From the NCBI RefSeq assembly GCF_003610495.1, contig NZ_RAPK01000008.1:295296-359295 (forward strand): a stretch of 64,000 nt of DNA, written 5' to 3'. The position numbers and the translations under genes were made by a program. Positions 34,776 to 43,247 of this stretch are shown here, in pieces (position 1 is the first letter of the stretch; the number at the start of each line of letters is the position of its first letter). The DNA comes from Sinobaca qinghaiensis. Lineage in GTDB: Bacteria > Bacillota > Bacilli > Bacillales > Marinococcaceae. Below the pieces are notes generated by a model. The model was not told the DNA's origin. It saw only the letters and a list, made by a program, of their open reading frames with translations, and did not search any database.

Positions 34776-36602
34776 TTACCCGGTAACTTCCTGTTTTAAT
34801 TGATTTTTATTCAGAGGATGGTAATGATAATACCCCTGGGCCTGCCTGCAGCCGGCCTCTTTTAAGAAGCGAAGCTCTTCCTCTACTTCAATTCCTTCGG
34901 CAAGAACATCCATTTTCAAATCATCGGCCATGCGGATAATGAACTGAACAATATGCTGTTTTCTTGAATTCATATGAACGTTCTGGATAAATTCTCTCGG
35001 AATTTTAATTTTATCGAGTGGAAAGCTCTGCAGGACATATAAAGACGAATAGCCGGTGCCAAAATCATCAATCGCGATGCGGACTCCATTCAGCCGAAGC
35101 ATCTGCAGCTGTGTCCGGGCTTCTTCCATATGAAGCGCCAGGACATGTTCAGTAATTTCCAGCTCCAGCGAATCCGGTGGGAAATTTGTTTCTTTTAAAA
35201 TAGCGAGAACACTTTCTGCAAAGCCGGCATGAGTAAGCTGCTGCGGAGAGATATTAACAGCCACTTTGATCTGTCCGTCTGCCGCCCATTCTACTGTCTG
35301 TTTACACGCTTCCCGAAGCACCCAGTCGCCAAGTGGATGAATAAATCCGTTCTGCTCTGCAATAGGTATGAACGTTTCCGGGGAGACAAAGCCATTTTCC
35401 GGCTCTTCCCAGCGTATTAATGCCTCTACGCCCGTAATTCTGCCTGAACCCGTTTCGCACTGCGGCTGAAACAGCAGGCTGAATTCTTTCTGCAGGGCTT
35501 CCGGAGTCATTCGATTGGTAATGAGCATTCTGTACTGTGATTCTTCCGACAGCTCCTTTGTACATACCACGGCCTGACCGCCCCCCTGGTGCTTGGCTTC
35601 TCTCAGGGCATATTCAGCGCTTTTCATAACATATGCTGCATCTGTTCCCACCTGGTCTGACGGTGCCATTCCCACGCTGGCCTTCAGCTTAAACTGATGA
35701 TTTTTATATTGAATCGGTTCATAAATAGATTGAAGCAGACTTTCTTCCAGGCCTTCATACTTTTGATGCAGCTTTTCAGACAGGTACACGAGAAAGTCAT
35801 CTTGATGTCCTCTTGCAACATAGGCTTCTTTTGGCAGCACATCATTTATTCGTTGTTTTATCTGATACAGCACATTATCACCTATTTGATAACCTGCAAT
35901 TTCATTAATAACATGAAACCGGTCTATATTGATGATCCATACCTGAAAATGATGTTCTTCCTTCCATTCTTCAAGCCTGCGCTCAAAAGCCCGTCGGTTG
36001 GGCATGTGGAGGGTGCTGTCAGTTAAAGAAGCATTCTCTATCTCTTCTGTGTAGGCAAGCATTATACGCTCTTTACCGATAGACAATGTGTTAATCCAAA
36101 AAGCAATCAGAAGGGAAATAATAATTAATGACATTCGGGCAATGTGATCAGACATCTGCAGATAGAGCGTTGCTTCCGGGAGATACCACCAAAGCACGGC
36201 AAGAGTGAATAAACCCGTGACGCCTGCGGAAATGAGCGGAAGTCTCGACAGCGAAAACAGGGAAAAAATAATAAAAACAAAGATCAGTGCCCAAATCGTC
36301 TGCCCGCCAACCATTGCATAGCGGAAGTTCAATAAAGGAACGATTAAAGCTAATAAAGAAATGACATATGTCTGTACTTTTGGAGACAGGCTGCTCTGCG
36401 TGACCCACAAAACGATCAATGCCAATACAATAATACTGCCGCCTATTAGTATAGAATAAGGCATATCAGAAAAATAATAATCAACGACTGCAAAGGAAAC
36501 CGCTCCAATAATTAAAGCGGTACCTATAATCTGCCCCAAAGCTTTTGTATGGCTGCGGAGAAAAGCCTCTTTTCGTTTCGAATAGGATTCAATCTGCTTC
36601 AT
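34776..36602 (-). CDS. Membrane GGDEF-EAL protein, probable c-di-GMP phosphodiesterase
   Basis: 608 residues. Six or seven membrane helices fill about 20-175. A GGDEF domain at about 185-335 is degenerate: the signature reads GHQDDF, so it should not make c-di-GMP. The EAL domain (about 350-600) keeps its catalytic set: EALIRW, the Asn of VAVNIS, LEITEH, DDFGTG, the Lys in IKIPREF, AEGIE and the final QGYYHY. The usual Asp after that Lys is Pro, a mild deviation. Net activity should be c-di-GMP hydrolysis. The start overlaps the end of the D-serine dehydratase gene by 14 bases, indicating coupled translation. Confidence 0.85.
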   Translation of the reverse strand: MKQIESYSKRKEAFLRSHTKALGQIIGTALIIGAVSFAVVDYYFSDMPYSILIGGSIIVLALIVLWVTQSSLSPKVQTYVISLLALIVPLLNFRYAMVGGQTIWALIFVFIIFSLFSLSRLPLISAGVTGLFTLAVLWWYLPEATLYLQMSDHIARMSLIIISLLIAFWINTLSIGKERIMLAYTEEIENASLTDSTLHMPNRRAFERRLEEWKEEHHFQVWIINIDRFHVINEIAGYQIGDNVLYQIKQRINDVLPKEAYVARGHQDDFLVYLSEKLHQKYEGLEESLLQSIYEPIQYKNHQFKLKASVGMAPSDQVGTDAAYVMKSAEYALREAKHQGGGQAVVCTKELSEESQYRMLITNRMTPEALQKEFSLLFQPQCETGSGRITGVEALIRWEEPENGFVSPETFIPIAEQNGFIHPLGDWVLREACKQTVEWAADGQIKVAVNISPQQLTHAGFAESVLAILKETNFPPDSLELEITEHVLALHMEEARTQLQMLRLNGVRIAIDDFGTGYSSLYVLQSFPLDKIKIPREFIQNVHMNSRKQHIVQFIIRMADDLKMDVLAEGIEVEEELRFLKEAGCRQAQGYYHYHPLNKNQLKQEVTG

Positions 36603-37896
36603 TTTGGAACTCCTTTGGGCTTTTCCTTTTTCTTCTATCCTCTGCTCTTATATCTTCCGGCACCAGGCCGCCCCCGGTTCCCCAGACCACATGAGTAACG
36701 GTGCCCGGATCAATAGCGTACTTCTCGAAATAGCCGGATGCGGCTGTTTTTTCCGGGCCTGCCATACCAGCCAGAGCAGAAGGCTCTAAATAAAACTGTT
36801 CTGTGTTCATTAACAGATCCAGATACTCATACAGTCTGTCGTCTTCTATCGTATAGGCACCGCTTAATAAAGGCTCCATCACTTTAGATGCCAGAGCGGA
36901 AGGACGTCCAACAGCCAGGCCGTCCGCTTCCGTCTGGTTATCCAGCCCCAGATCCTGTACACATATCTTTTCATGTTCTCTTGTAACAAGCCCGAGGAGC
37001 ATCGCCGGGGAGTGGGTGGGTTCTGCAAAGAAACAGTGAACGTGTTTACCAAATAAACGCTTTAAACCAAAGGCCACCCCGCCCGGACCACCTCCTACAC
37101 CGCAGGGCAGATAAACAAATAAAGGATGGTTTTCATCCGGATACAGACCTGCCTGCCGCAGCTGCACTGCCAGCTCGGAAGCTGCTGTAGTATAACCTGC
37201 AAAAAGCAGCGTGGATCGTTCATCATCAACAAAGTGGCAGGTCTCATCCTTCAAACACTGCCGCCTGCCTTCCTCCACCGCTCTGCTGTAATCGCCCGTA
37301 TATTCCAGAACACGGGCCCCGCTGTTTCTCAATCTGTCTTTCTTCCATTTTTTAGCATCATTTGACATATGAACCGTTGATTGAAAGCCAAATGATGTTC
37401 CCATTATGCCGATACTCATGCCTAAATTGCCGGTTGATCCTACTGCTATCGTATAAGATGAAAACAGTGCCTTCGCTTCCGGTGTATTTAATCTGCGGTA
37501 ATCATCCGACCATCCTGTAAGCAGGTGATGCTTTAAAGCCAGCTGTTCTGCCCAGGCAAACACTTCATGAAAACCTCCACGCGCTTTAATTGACCCTGCC
37601 ACAGGGAGTTCGCTGTCCTGTTTAATAAACAGCCGTCCGGGAATCTGCAGCACGTGCTGGAGTTTCCTTACTTCAGTAAGCGGCGATTGATATGGTTCAT
37701 CGATGGAAAAAACTTCCTGCATCCACGGCTTAAAGCGCAGAAACCTTTTTTCAGATTCTTCTACTATACTTTCTCTAATGGAAGTCCTATGTACAGAATG
37801 AAAGGGAGAAAAAGAAGGATTGAGCCATATTATTTCTTCTGCCGCCGCGACCCGCCGCAGCAAAGGAAATTTTTCTGTCCATTTTTGGCTGTTCAT
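36589..37896 (-). CDS. dsdA: D-serine ammonia-lyase
   Basis: 435 residues, normal for DsdA. PLP-binding Lys is in AGSIKARGG near 125; phosphate-binding glycines are in VGSTGNLGMSIG near 172 and the PCGVGGGPGG loop near 273; the C-terminal VWGTGGG is characteristic. It converts D-serine to pyruvate and ammonia, which protects from D-serine toxicity and feeds carbon. No DsdC or DsdX is adjacent. It precedes and overlaps a c-di-GMP phosphodiesterase gene. Confidence 0.92.
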   Translation of the reverse strand: MNSQKWTEKFPLLRRVAAAEEIIWLNPSFSPFHSVHRTSIRESIVEESEKRFLRFKPWMQEVFSIDEPYQSPLTEVRKLQHVLQIPGRLFIKQDSELPVAGSIKARGGFHEVFAWAEQLALKHHLLTGWSDDYRRLNTPEAKALFSSYTIAVGSTGNLGMSIGIMGTSFGFQSTVHMSNDAKKWKKDRLRNSGARVLEYTGDYSRAVEEGRRQCLKDETCHFVDDERSTLLFAGYTTAASELAVQLRQAGLYPDENHPLFVYLPCGVGGGPGGVAFGLKRLFGKHVHCFFAEPTHSPAMLLGLVTREHEKICVQDLGLDNQTEADGLAVGRPSALASKVMEPLLSGAYTIEDDRLYEYLDLLMNTEQFYLEPSALAGMAGPEKTAASGYFEKYAIDPGTVTHVVWGTGGGLVPEDIRAEDRRKRKSPKEFQNEAD

Positions 37897-38018
37897 GACA
37901 CATCTCCCATTCTTTTCACATTTTTTTTAATCAGATGATTACATTTATTAAAGGAAGGGTAAAGATATAAAATAGAGATCAGTATTTAAAATATCTATTA
38001 CTCAAAAGGAGACTAACA

Positions 38019-38588
38019 ATGGCAAAACAAACAAACACAAAAGCTGGAAGCAAAATCGGCTTAGGTATTGTAATTGGTGCATTAAGCGGTGTAGCTTTTG
38101 TACTATCGAATTCAGCTTCAAGGGAAAAAGTAAAATCAAGTTCATCCAAGCTTAAAGAATCAGGCAATAAAATGGTTCAGGATTACAAGCAGGATCCGGA
38201 AGGCAGCAGAGAGCGTGTTAAAAACCGCACTCAGAATACGGTTACGATCGTAAGAGAAGCTGTTACCAAACTACAGGAGATATTAGATGAAAGAGGATCA
38301 GAGCTTAGCGAACAGGCTCAAAAAGTAAAAGACGATTCTCAGGATATTATGTCTTCTGCCAAAAGCACAGAACAGGAATTAAAAGATGTAGGAGAAAAAG
38401 TAAAAGAAGCAAAAACAGAATTGAGCGGAGATGGTTCAGCATCAACGTCCAGCTCATCTGAAACAAACGCTTCCGGCACAAGCTCTTCTAATGAGAATAC
38501 ATCAAGCGGATCATCAAACGACAGTTCGTCTGATGAATCTTCGGATGACGATAGTACAGATCACCACGTGACAAATCGTCCCGTTTAA
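38019..38588 (+). CDS. YtxH-like protein with Ser-rich tail
   Basis: 189 residues. A short hydrophobic segment (about 13-31, LGIVIGALSGVAFVLSN) is typical of the YtxH domain, followed by a long charged helix likely to form a coiled coil (about 35-135) and a disordered tail of mainly Ser, Asp, Glu and Asn (about 138-180). Relatives are general-stress membrane-associated proteins. A good ribosome site (AAAAGGAG) precedes the ATG. No promoter of the stress sigma factor could be assigned with confidence. Confidence 0.78.
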   Translation: MAKQTNTKAGSKIGLGIVIGALSGVAFVLSNSASREKVKSSSSKLKESGNKMVQDYKQDPEGSRERVKNRTQNTVTIVREAVTKLQEILDERGSELSEQAQKVKDDSQDIMSSAKSTEQELKDVGEKVKEAKTELSGDGSASTSSSSETNASGTSSSNENTSSGSSNDSSSDESSDDDSTDHHVTNRPV

Positions 38589-38603
38589 TACAGTATATGG
38601 GAT

Positions 38604-38633
38604 AAAGCAGCCTTTTAACAGGCTGCTTTTATT
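38604..38633. terminator. Terminator between convergent genes
   Basis: Arms AAAGCAGCCT / AGGCTGCTTT, T-rich on the plus strand. Its right side overlaps the stop codon of the convergent hydrolase. Confidence 0.78.
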
Positions 38634-39594
38634 TGTCGTCCATTTGTTTTTTTAAAAAGGAAGCAATCTGTTTTTTATATTCCTGCTCGTCTTCGCTGAA
38701 GGCCTGACCGTGTCCGGCTCCTGTTGCTACATACAGGCTTTTTTCTGCACTGGTTTGTTCATGGAGCTTATATACCATTGATGTGGGCACATAATAATCT
38801 TCTCCTCCATGAATATATAAAATAGGTACAGAAGCCTTTTTGACCTGTTTTAAGGCAGAAGCTTCCTTGAAAAAATGGCCGGCATACCATTTGTTAATAA
38901 GGCTTGCTGCAGGCATTAAAGGAAATGGTGGAAGCCCGAATGACCGTTTAAGCTGATGAGCGAGCTGATCATGCATAGAGGTAAACGCACAATCTGAAAT
39001 AATACCTTTCACCTGCGCAGGAAGAGACTCTCCGCTCACTGAAAGAACGACGGCTCCTCCCATTGAAACACCATGCAGGACAATTTCTGCCTGTTTCTCT
39101 CTTTCTATTATCAGATCTATCCAGCCGAGATAATCTTTTCGATCCGTCCATCCAAACCCAATGATATTTCCCTCGCTGGCTCCGTGGGCGCGGTTATCTG
39201 GACAGAGCACGTTGAAGCCGAATTCTTCATGGTACATTCTAGCCAGGGAAGCCATATCGCGCAGGCCGACTTCTGCTCTATACCCATGGGCCAGTATAAC
39301 AGTCCGGCTGGTTTTGTTTTCAGCCCGGAGAAAGGACGCCCTGAGCTGAAGGCCGTCAAAGGAGATAATCTGCAGAGATTCCGGTACCAGGCTGAGTGCC
39401 CATTCATAATCCCGGCGGGACTGTTCATTCATTTCTTCTACAGCAGCAGAGGCTTTTCCTTCTGCCTGTTTTATCATCGTTCTATTTTGCCTGGAAAGCG
39501 CATAGCTGTGCATATACCACCCTGCTCCGCCAAGAAGAAAGCTGCCTCCCGTTATCAATCCTGCTGCCCAGAACCGCTTCATGTGACTCCACAC
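38629..39594 (-). CDS. Alpha/beta hydrolase with membrane anchor
   Basis: 321 residues. One N-terminal helix (about 9-28) should anchor it with the enzyme outside. The fold is visible from VILAHGYRAE (oxyanion strand) near 80, nucleophile elbow GVSMGG near 170, an acid in GGEDYYVP near 265, and the catalytic His in GAGHGQAF near 295. It belongs to the same broad group as B. subtilis YqkD. Likely an esterase or peptidase; substrate unknown. It lies 7 bases after the tubby-like gene, so the two are probably one operon. Confidence 0.83.
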   Translation of the reverse strand: MWSHMKRFWAAGLITGGSFLLGGAGWYMHSYALSRQNRTMIKQAEGKASAAVEEMNEQSRRDYEWALSLVPESLQIISFDGLQLRASFLRAENKTSRTVILAHGYRAEVGLRDMASLARMYHEEFGFNVLCPDNRAHGASEGNIIGFGWTDRKDYLGWIDLIIEREKQAEIVLHGVSMGGAVVLSVSGESLPAQVKGIISDCAFTSMHDQLAHQLKRSFGLPPFPLMPAASLINKWYAGHFFKEASALKQVKKASVPILYIHGGEDYYVPTSMVYKLHEQTSAEKSLYVATGAGHGQAFSEDEQEYKKQIASFLKKQMDDK

Positions 39595-39601
39595 CCTCTC
39601 G

Positions 39602-40129
39602 TTATTGAAAAATCTCCTCCAGCATTTTGTTTTCTTTTTGATATATCTTATGCATAAAATACATTAAAATAATCAGCGCAAACATGGACGTATTCTCTTC
39701 TATTTCTTCACTCACTTCATAGGTTACTTTAAAAAAAGTAGTTCCCGGATAAAAAGAAGCAAGCTTTCGGCCTTTTATTGATAAATCCAGACCTTCCCTC
39801 CAATTTTCTTCTATAACAACCAGACGTTTATCAATTTTGCCTTCCATTCGAAAATACAAAAACGACGTCCCGGTTTTGCTTTTTAAATAATATGTACGTT
39901 TTTCTCCTGTGAATCCATACGAAGCGGATAATATAGGAAATCGGGAAGGTTTTTTTCCTAAATAATAGCTTCTGCCTTCGGCATTACGATAAGTGAATCC
40001 TTCTTTATCTTTGTATCCGCGCCGGTCTTCCTGCTGGATAGAACCAATCTGTTTTCCTTCGCTGTTCTCAACCGTAATTGTTGTAAGATTGGATAGAAAT
40101 ATACTGTCTTTGAATAGATATTCCCGCAT
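39602..40129 (-). CDS. Tubby C-terminal-like domain protein
   Basis: 175 residues from ATG 40129, chosen because GAAGGGGG lies directly upstream; the frame also runs to a TTG at 40183 with poor signals. The sequence is rich in beta strands with alternating charged and aromatic residues (REYLFKDSIFLSNLTTITVENSEGKQIG) and ends with a short hydrophobic stretch, a pattern I associate with the LURP/tubby-like barrel family of Firmicutes. Function unknown; lipid binding is sometimes proposed. Fold call moderately confident. It precedes the alpha/beta hydrolase gene by 7 bases. Confidence 0.6.
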   Translation of the reverse strand: MREYLFKDSIFLSNLTTITVENSEGKQIGSIQQEDRRGYKDKEGFTYRNAEGRSYYLGKKPSRFPILSASYGFTGEKRTYYLKSKTGTSFLYFRMEGKIDKRLVVIEENWREGLDLSIKGRKLASFYPGTTFFKVTYEVSEEIEENTSMFALIILMYFMHKIYQKENKMLEEIFQ

Positions 40130-40212
40130 TTCTTCCCCCCTTCTGCTTTTTCTTCCATATACCCTTTTTAAAATAGAGTACAAACCCGTACTGGTTCCTC
40201 ATTTGTCAGCTG

Positions 40213-40242
40213 AAAAACCGCTGGGGTACTGCTGCCCAGCGG
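40213..40242 (-). terminator. Terminator of the SDR gene
   Basis: Arms CCGCTGGG / CCCAGCGG around a 9-base loop, followed on the minus strand by a run of five T, directly after the stop. Confidence 0.8.
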
Positions 40243-40248
40243 AAGTTG

Positions 40249-41001
40249 CTACATATAGGAATTTACGGATACCGAGCTGCCGTTGGAAGGCGGGCTTTCC
40301 AGCAGTCGCTCGAGAGCTTCAGCTACTTTTTCCGGGGGAAGCAGCATGCCTTCTTTTTTGTAGGATTTAAATTGTTCCAGATCACGAAAGTTGTCTTTAC
40401 TGACTGACCGGATCGATTCCTGCATAGGGGTATCAACAATGCCCGGCGAAAATGCATACACGGAAACGGGATAAGACGTATCCTGCTGTTCCATTGCCGC
40501 TGTTTTTGTAAACTGTTCGAGCCCAGCTTTTGAACTGCTGTAGGCACTCCATCCAAATATAGTGGAATGGGCGGCTCCAGATGAAATGTTTATAATAGTT
40601 TTTAATCCTTTATTGTCTTCCAGGCTTCTCATAAAGTGAGCAGCACATACAATGGGAGCAGATAAGTTCAGTTCCATATGCCTGGATACATCCTCACTCC
40701 TATAGGAGATGGAAGGACCAACCGGTTCAACCATTCCTGCATTGTTAATGAGGACCGCTTCTTCCGGATTGTCCCGGCGGATTTCCTGTCCTGCGGCTTC
40801 CATCATCTTATCTGCTTCCCCGCTTATCGACAAATCTGCCCGAAAAACGGAAACCGAGGCTCCCTTCTCTTCGATCAGCGGAACCAGATCCTCCAGATTT
40901 GACCGGGCGGATAAAAACAGATGAGTACCTTTTTTGGCGAACTGCAGAGCTGCGGCCCGGCCAATACCTTTGGAAGCTCCGGTAATAATAATATATTTCA
41001 T
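40249..41001 (-). CDS. Short-chain dehydrogenase (YueD/benzil reductase-like)
   Basis: 250 residues. NADP-binding TGASKGIG at 7-14, NNAG near 90, the catalytic Ser in NISSGAA near 143 and Tyr-x3-Lys in YSSSK near 158. The closing FSPGIVDTPMQ motif and overall pattern resemble the sepiapterin reductase/YueD group that includes (S)-benzoin-forming benzil reductase. The physiological substrate is unknown. The ribosome site AAGGAGG precedes the ATG, and a separate terminator hairpin lies upstream, so it is its own unit. Confidence 0.87.
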   Translation of the reverse strand: MKYIIITGASKGIGRAAALQFAKKGTHLFLSARSNLEDLVPLIEEKGASVSVFRADLSISGEADKMMEAAGQEIRRDNPEEAVLINNAGMVEPVGPSISYRSEDVSRHMELNLSAPIVCAAHFMRSLEDNKGLKTIINISSGAAHSTIFGWSAYSSSKAGLEQFTKTAAMEQQDTSYPVSVYAFSPGIVDTPMQESIRSVSKDNFRDLEQFKSYKKEGMLLPPEKVAEALERLLESPPSNGSSVSVNSYM

Positions 41002-41018
41002 CCTAATTTCCTCCTTTA

Positions 41019-41050
41019 TAAAAAAGCCTCTACATTAAAGTATAGGCTTT
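41019..41050 (-). terminator. Terminator of a small minus-strand transcript
   Basis: Arms AAAGCCT / AGGCTTT with further pairing inside, and a T-run on the minus strand. It lies upstream of the SDR gene and would end the transcript carrying the 30-residue membrane peptide. Confidence 0.6.
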
Positions 41051-41169
41051 CTATCAAACCATTCTACAGCATTATCCAGATTCCGGGTCTTTTTCATTAC
41101 TTCCGAGCGCTTTTACAAAGTACGCGGAAGACAGCAAAACAAAAAAACAGCTTATAAAACAAAGCTGAG

Positions 41170-41262
41170 TCAGAACCATTTTTTATGTGTTTTATTCGTT
41201 AAAAAATAATACAGATTTGATGCTAATAAAATAATTATACCCATTGATACTGTTGAAATCAT
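41170..41262 (-). CDS. Putative 30-residue single-helix membrane peptide
   Basis: Frame MISTVSMGIIILLASNLYYF followed by a basic tail (LTNKTHKKWF). One hydrophobic helix (about 4-21) plus positive C-terminus looks like a real small membrane protein. A GGAG sits 12 bases before the ATG, within a hairpin-prone segment, so translation could be modulated. A dedicated terminator lies 120 bases downstream. Too short for firm assignment; no family recognised. The remaining gap between the SDR and abrB genes shows nothing else. Confidence 0.42.
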   Translation of the reverse strand: MISTVSMGIIILLASNLYYFLTNKTHKKWF

Positions 41263-41339
41263 AAGGGCTTCTCTCTCCTCTATCTTTCCTGCCCTGAAGA
41301 AGAGAGAGAAAACCCTCTATTTGTGTTTATAAACGTTTC

Positions 41340-41621
41340 TTAATTTTTTCCTGTGTACTCTTTAAGCGCTGCAAGAATTTCTTCTGCACCTTCGGGACTC
41401 AATACAATTTGTCCGTTGGCAAGCGAGATGTTGTCATCATCGACATCCCCTGTCACAATGCAGGCATGATTCGCTTTGTACTTCTGCAGAATAATCTTAT
41501 CCCCATCCACATAAATTTCCAGAGGATCCTTCTGTTCAATGTCGAGTGATCTTCTTAATTCTCTTGGAAGCACGACTCTTCCTAATTCATCTACTTTACG
41601 AATGATGCCTGTTGATTTCAT
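41340..41621 (-). CDS. abrB: Transition-state regulator AbrB
   Basis: 93 residues, matching B. subtilis AbrB in length. The N-terminal swapped-hairpin DNA-binding domain is nearly canonical: MKSTGIIRKVDELGRVVLP, then RRSLDIEQKDPLEIYVDGDKIILQKY. The C-terminal half is the multimerisation region. AbrB represses post-exponential functions. It is placed 24 bases after the Asp23 gene, so it is probably co-transcribed with it, an uncommon neighbour. Confidence 0.92.
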   Translation of the reverse strand: MKSTGIIRKVDELGRVVLPRELRRSLDIEQKDPLEIYVDGDKIILQKYKANHACIVTGDVDDDNISLANGQIVLSPEGAEEILAALKEYTGKN

Positions 41622-41645
41622 GAATAACTTTCACCCTTTATCTTT

Positions 41646-42059
41646 CTATTCAAGTACTCTTTGTTCTGTATTTTCCTCTGTTTCTGTTTTTTCAAAACCG
41701 AGCTTGCCTTCTCCTTCAGAATCAATGTCTGAAACAGCCATTGTAAACTCTACCAGCTCAAGCCCCGTCATTTGAGCCAGATTTGCTTTAATTTTTTGTT
41801 TTGCTTCGTCATATACCTTCGGAACGCTGGATCCATATTTAACGACAACACTTACATCAATGGCTGCCTGCTTTCTGCCTACCTCTGCGGTAAGACCTTT
41901 GGTCAGATCTTTTCTGCCCAGCCGCTCCGTAAGATTACTCCCTGCTCCACCATCCATTGATAGAATGCCTGGAATTTCATTCAAAGTAAGAGCTGCTATT
42001 TTTTCTATTACTCTATTCTCAATGTGCAGATCACGCTGATTTGTGTGTGCTTCAGTCAT
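41646..42059 (-). CDS. Asp23/Gls24 family envelope stress protein
   Basis: 137 residues with the family core: IENRVIEKIAALTLNEIPGILSM near 13-35 and the second half VSVVVKYGSSVPKVYDEAKQKIKANLAQMTGLEL. The acidic C-terminal tail (about 115-137) is variable. Members sit near the membrane and respond to alkaline or envelope stress, which suits an alkali- or salt-adapted host. First gene of a likely two-gene unit with abrB. Confidence 0.87.
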   Translation of the reverse strand: MTEAHTNQRDLHIENRVIEKIAALTLNEIPGILSMDGGAGSNLTERLGRKDLTKGLTAEVGRKQAAIDVSVVVKYGSSVPKVYDEAKQKIKANLAQMTGLELVEFTMAVSDIDSEGEGKLGFEKTETEENTEQRVLE

Positions 42060-42417
42060 AAGGATCCATCCTTTGCTATTGAATTTTCTACTGATTTTTT
42101 TACCCGCAGAACAAAAAACAAGCTTTTCGTATTCCCCCCTCTCCTATGATCTCAATGTAACAAATGCCCTTTTGAAAGACCAATCCGCCTTTGGAGTATA
42201 TAAGAACCTATAAAAATCACTGCCTCCCGGCACTTCTTTCAATTAGAGCAAACTTACATTTTCTCCTGTATGCTCTCGTTTACATCCACTTATAAGCGTG
42301 AGAGCACACAAAAGCCACTGAATGGACACATGTTCTTTCTTTCTATTTCTTACGCTTAGTATATAACACATCCAATTGTATAAAAAGAAATAATTCAGAA
42401 TATTCAATTCAAAATAA
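42060..42417. other. Intergenic region upstream of asp23
   Basis: About 360 bases without a convincing gene. It must hold the asp23-abrB promoter. An inverted repeat TGCTCTC (42271-42277) / GAGAGCA (42300-42306) with a 22-base spacer is the only clear structure; it could be an operator or chance. Confidence 0.45.
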
Positions 42418-42443
42418 GGAAAAACTTCCCTTTAAAAGGGAAG
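42418..42443 (-). terminator. Terminator of the double AhpD-like gene
   Basis: Arms CTTCCCTTT / AAAGGGAAG with a T-run on the minus strand, directly after the stop. Confidence 0.78.
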
Positions 42444-42447
42444 CCTT

Positions 42448-43104
42448 TTACGAATCATAAGCATTTAATGCATTTACACCGTGGGCCAGCGCTGATCCCG
42501 CTTTAAGCGCTGCAGCTACCATTATAATTTCCGCCGTATCCTCCAGCGATGCGCCTGCAGCTTTTGCCGCTTTTGTATGCACTTCTATACAGTAGGGACA
42601 GCCGGTTGTGTGAGCTGTGGCAACGGCAATCAGTTCCTTTTCTTTAACAGAGAGGGTTCCCCCCTTTACCGCTTCGGCATCAAATGCTGCAAAGGATTGA
42701 AAAGCCGTCGGAACAAGTTTTGAGAATTCCGAAAGCCTGTTGAAATATTCTTTTTTATAGAGAACGTCATCTTCTTTTTCATCATAGGCATTTAATGCAT
42801 TTACACCGTGAGCCAGTGCTGATCCCGCTTTAAGCGCTGCAGCCGTCAAAATAGCCTCTCCCATTTCTTCTTTGGAGGCTCCTGCTGTTTTGGCATTTCC
42901 TACATGCAGTTCAATACAATACGGGCAGCCCGTCGTATGGGCAACCGCAATAGCAGCAAGTTCTTTTAATTTAAGATCGAGCGAGCCGCTTTCCATTACC
43001 TGCTGGTCAAAAGCAATAAACGTACGAAATGCCTCCGGTGCTAACGATGCAAATTCCTCCAGACGGGTAAAATACTCCTTCTTGTACAATATTCCCTCTT
43101 CCAT
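42448..43104 (-). CDS. Tandem carboxymuconolactone decarboxylase/AhpD-like protein
   Basis: 218 residues made of two copies of one domain (1-109 and 110-218). Each copy has LYKKEYFxRLxEF, the redox pair CPYC followed by IE-x-H (AHTTGCPYCIELH and AHTTGCPYCIEVH), and ends ALKAGSALAHGVNALNAYD. These Cys-x2-Cys and His residues mark the AhpD-type peroxidase subgroup. Single-domain relatives are about 110 residues and oligomerise, so this is a fused dimer. A 56-base stretch at the 3' end of each copy differs at only two positions, showing recent duplication or gene conversion. Likely a thiol peroxidase or disulfide-handling enzyme. Confidence 0.87.
   Translation of the reverse strand: MEEGILYKKEYFTRLEEFASLAPEAFRTFIAFDQQVMESGSLDLKLKELAAIAVAHTTGCPYCIELHVGNAKTAGASKEEMGEAILTAAALKAGSALAHGVNALNAYDEKEDDVLYKKEYFNRLSEFSKLVPTAFQSFAAFDAEAVKGGTLSVKEKELIAVATAHTTGCPYCIEVHTKAAKAAGASLEDTAEIIMVAAALKAGSALAHGVNALNAYDS
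42461..42516 (-). repeat. Intragenic direct repeat, second domain copy
   Basis: 56 bases matching 42788-42843 with two mismatches, offset exactly 327 bases (109 codons). Confidence 0.8.
42788..42843 (-). repeat. Intragenic direct repeat, first domain copy
   Basis: 56 bases matching 42461-42516 with two mismatches; codes for the ALKAGSALAHGVNALNA end of the first domain. Confidence 0.8.
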
Positions 43105-43247
43105 TTTTCCACCTCTTTCTTCTTATTGATTGCACACCTATCTTTTGCAAGAGCCGTGCCACCCTGCCGGACCGGCAGGAAAGGCCGGCTTCAATAAGAA
43201 GAAAACTGCTGCACTCACAGAAGACAAATTATCGGCTGGATCCGGCT

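Noticed and set aside
42060-42447. Stress sigma factor promoter for asp23 or the YtxH gene
   Set aside because: No GTTT and GGGTA pair at the right spacing could be placed with confidence in either upstream region.
43163-43179. CCTGCCGG-A-CCGGCAGG palindrome as a terminator
   Set aside because: No T-run on either side and a one-base loop; could be chance or a protein site but not supportable.
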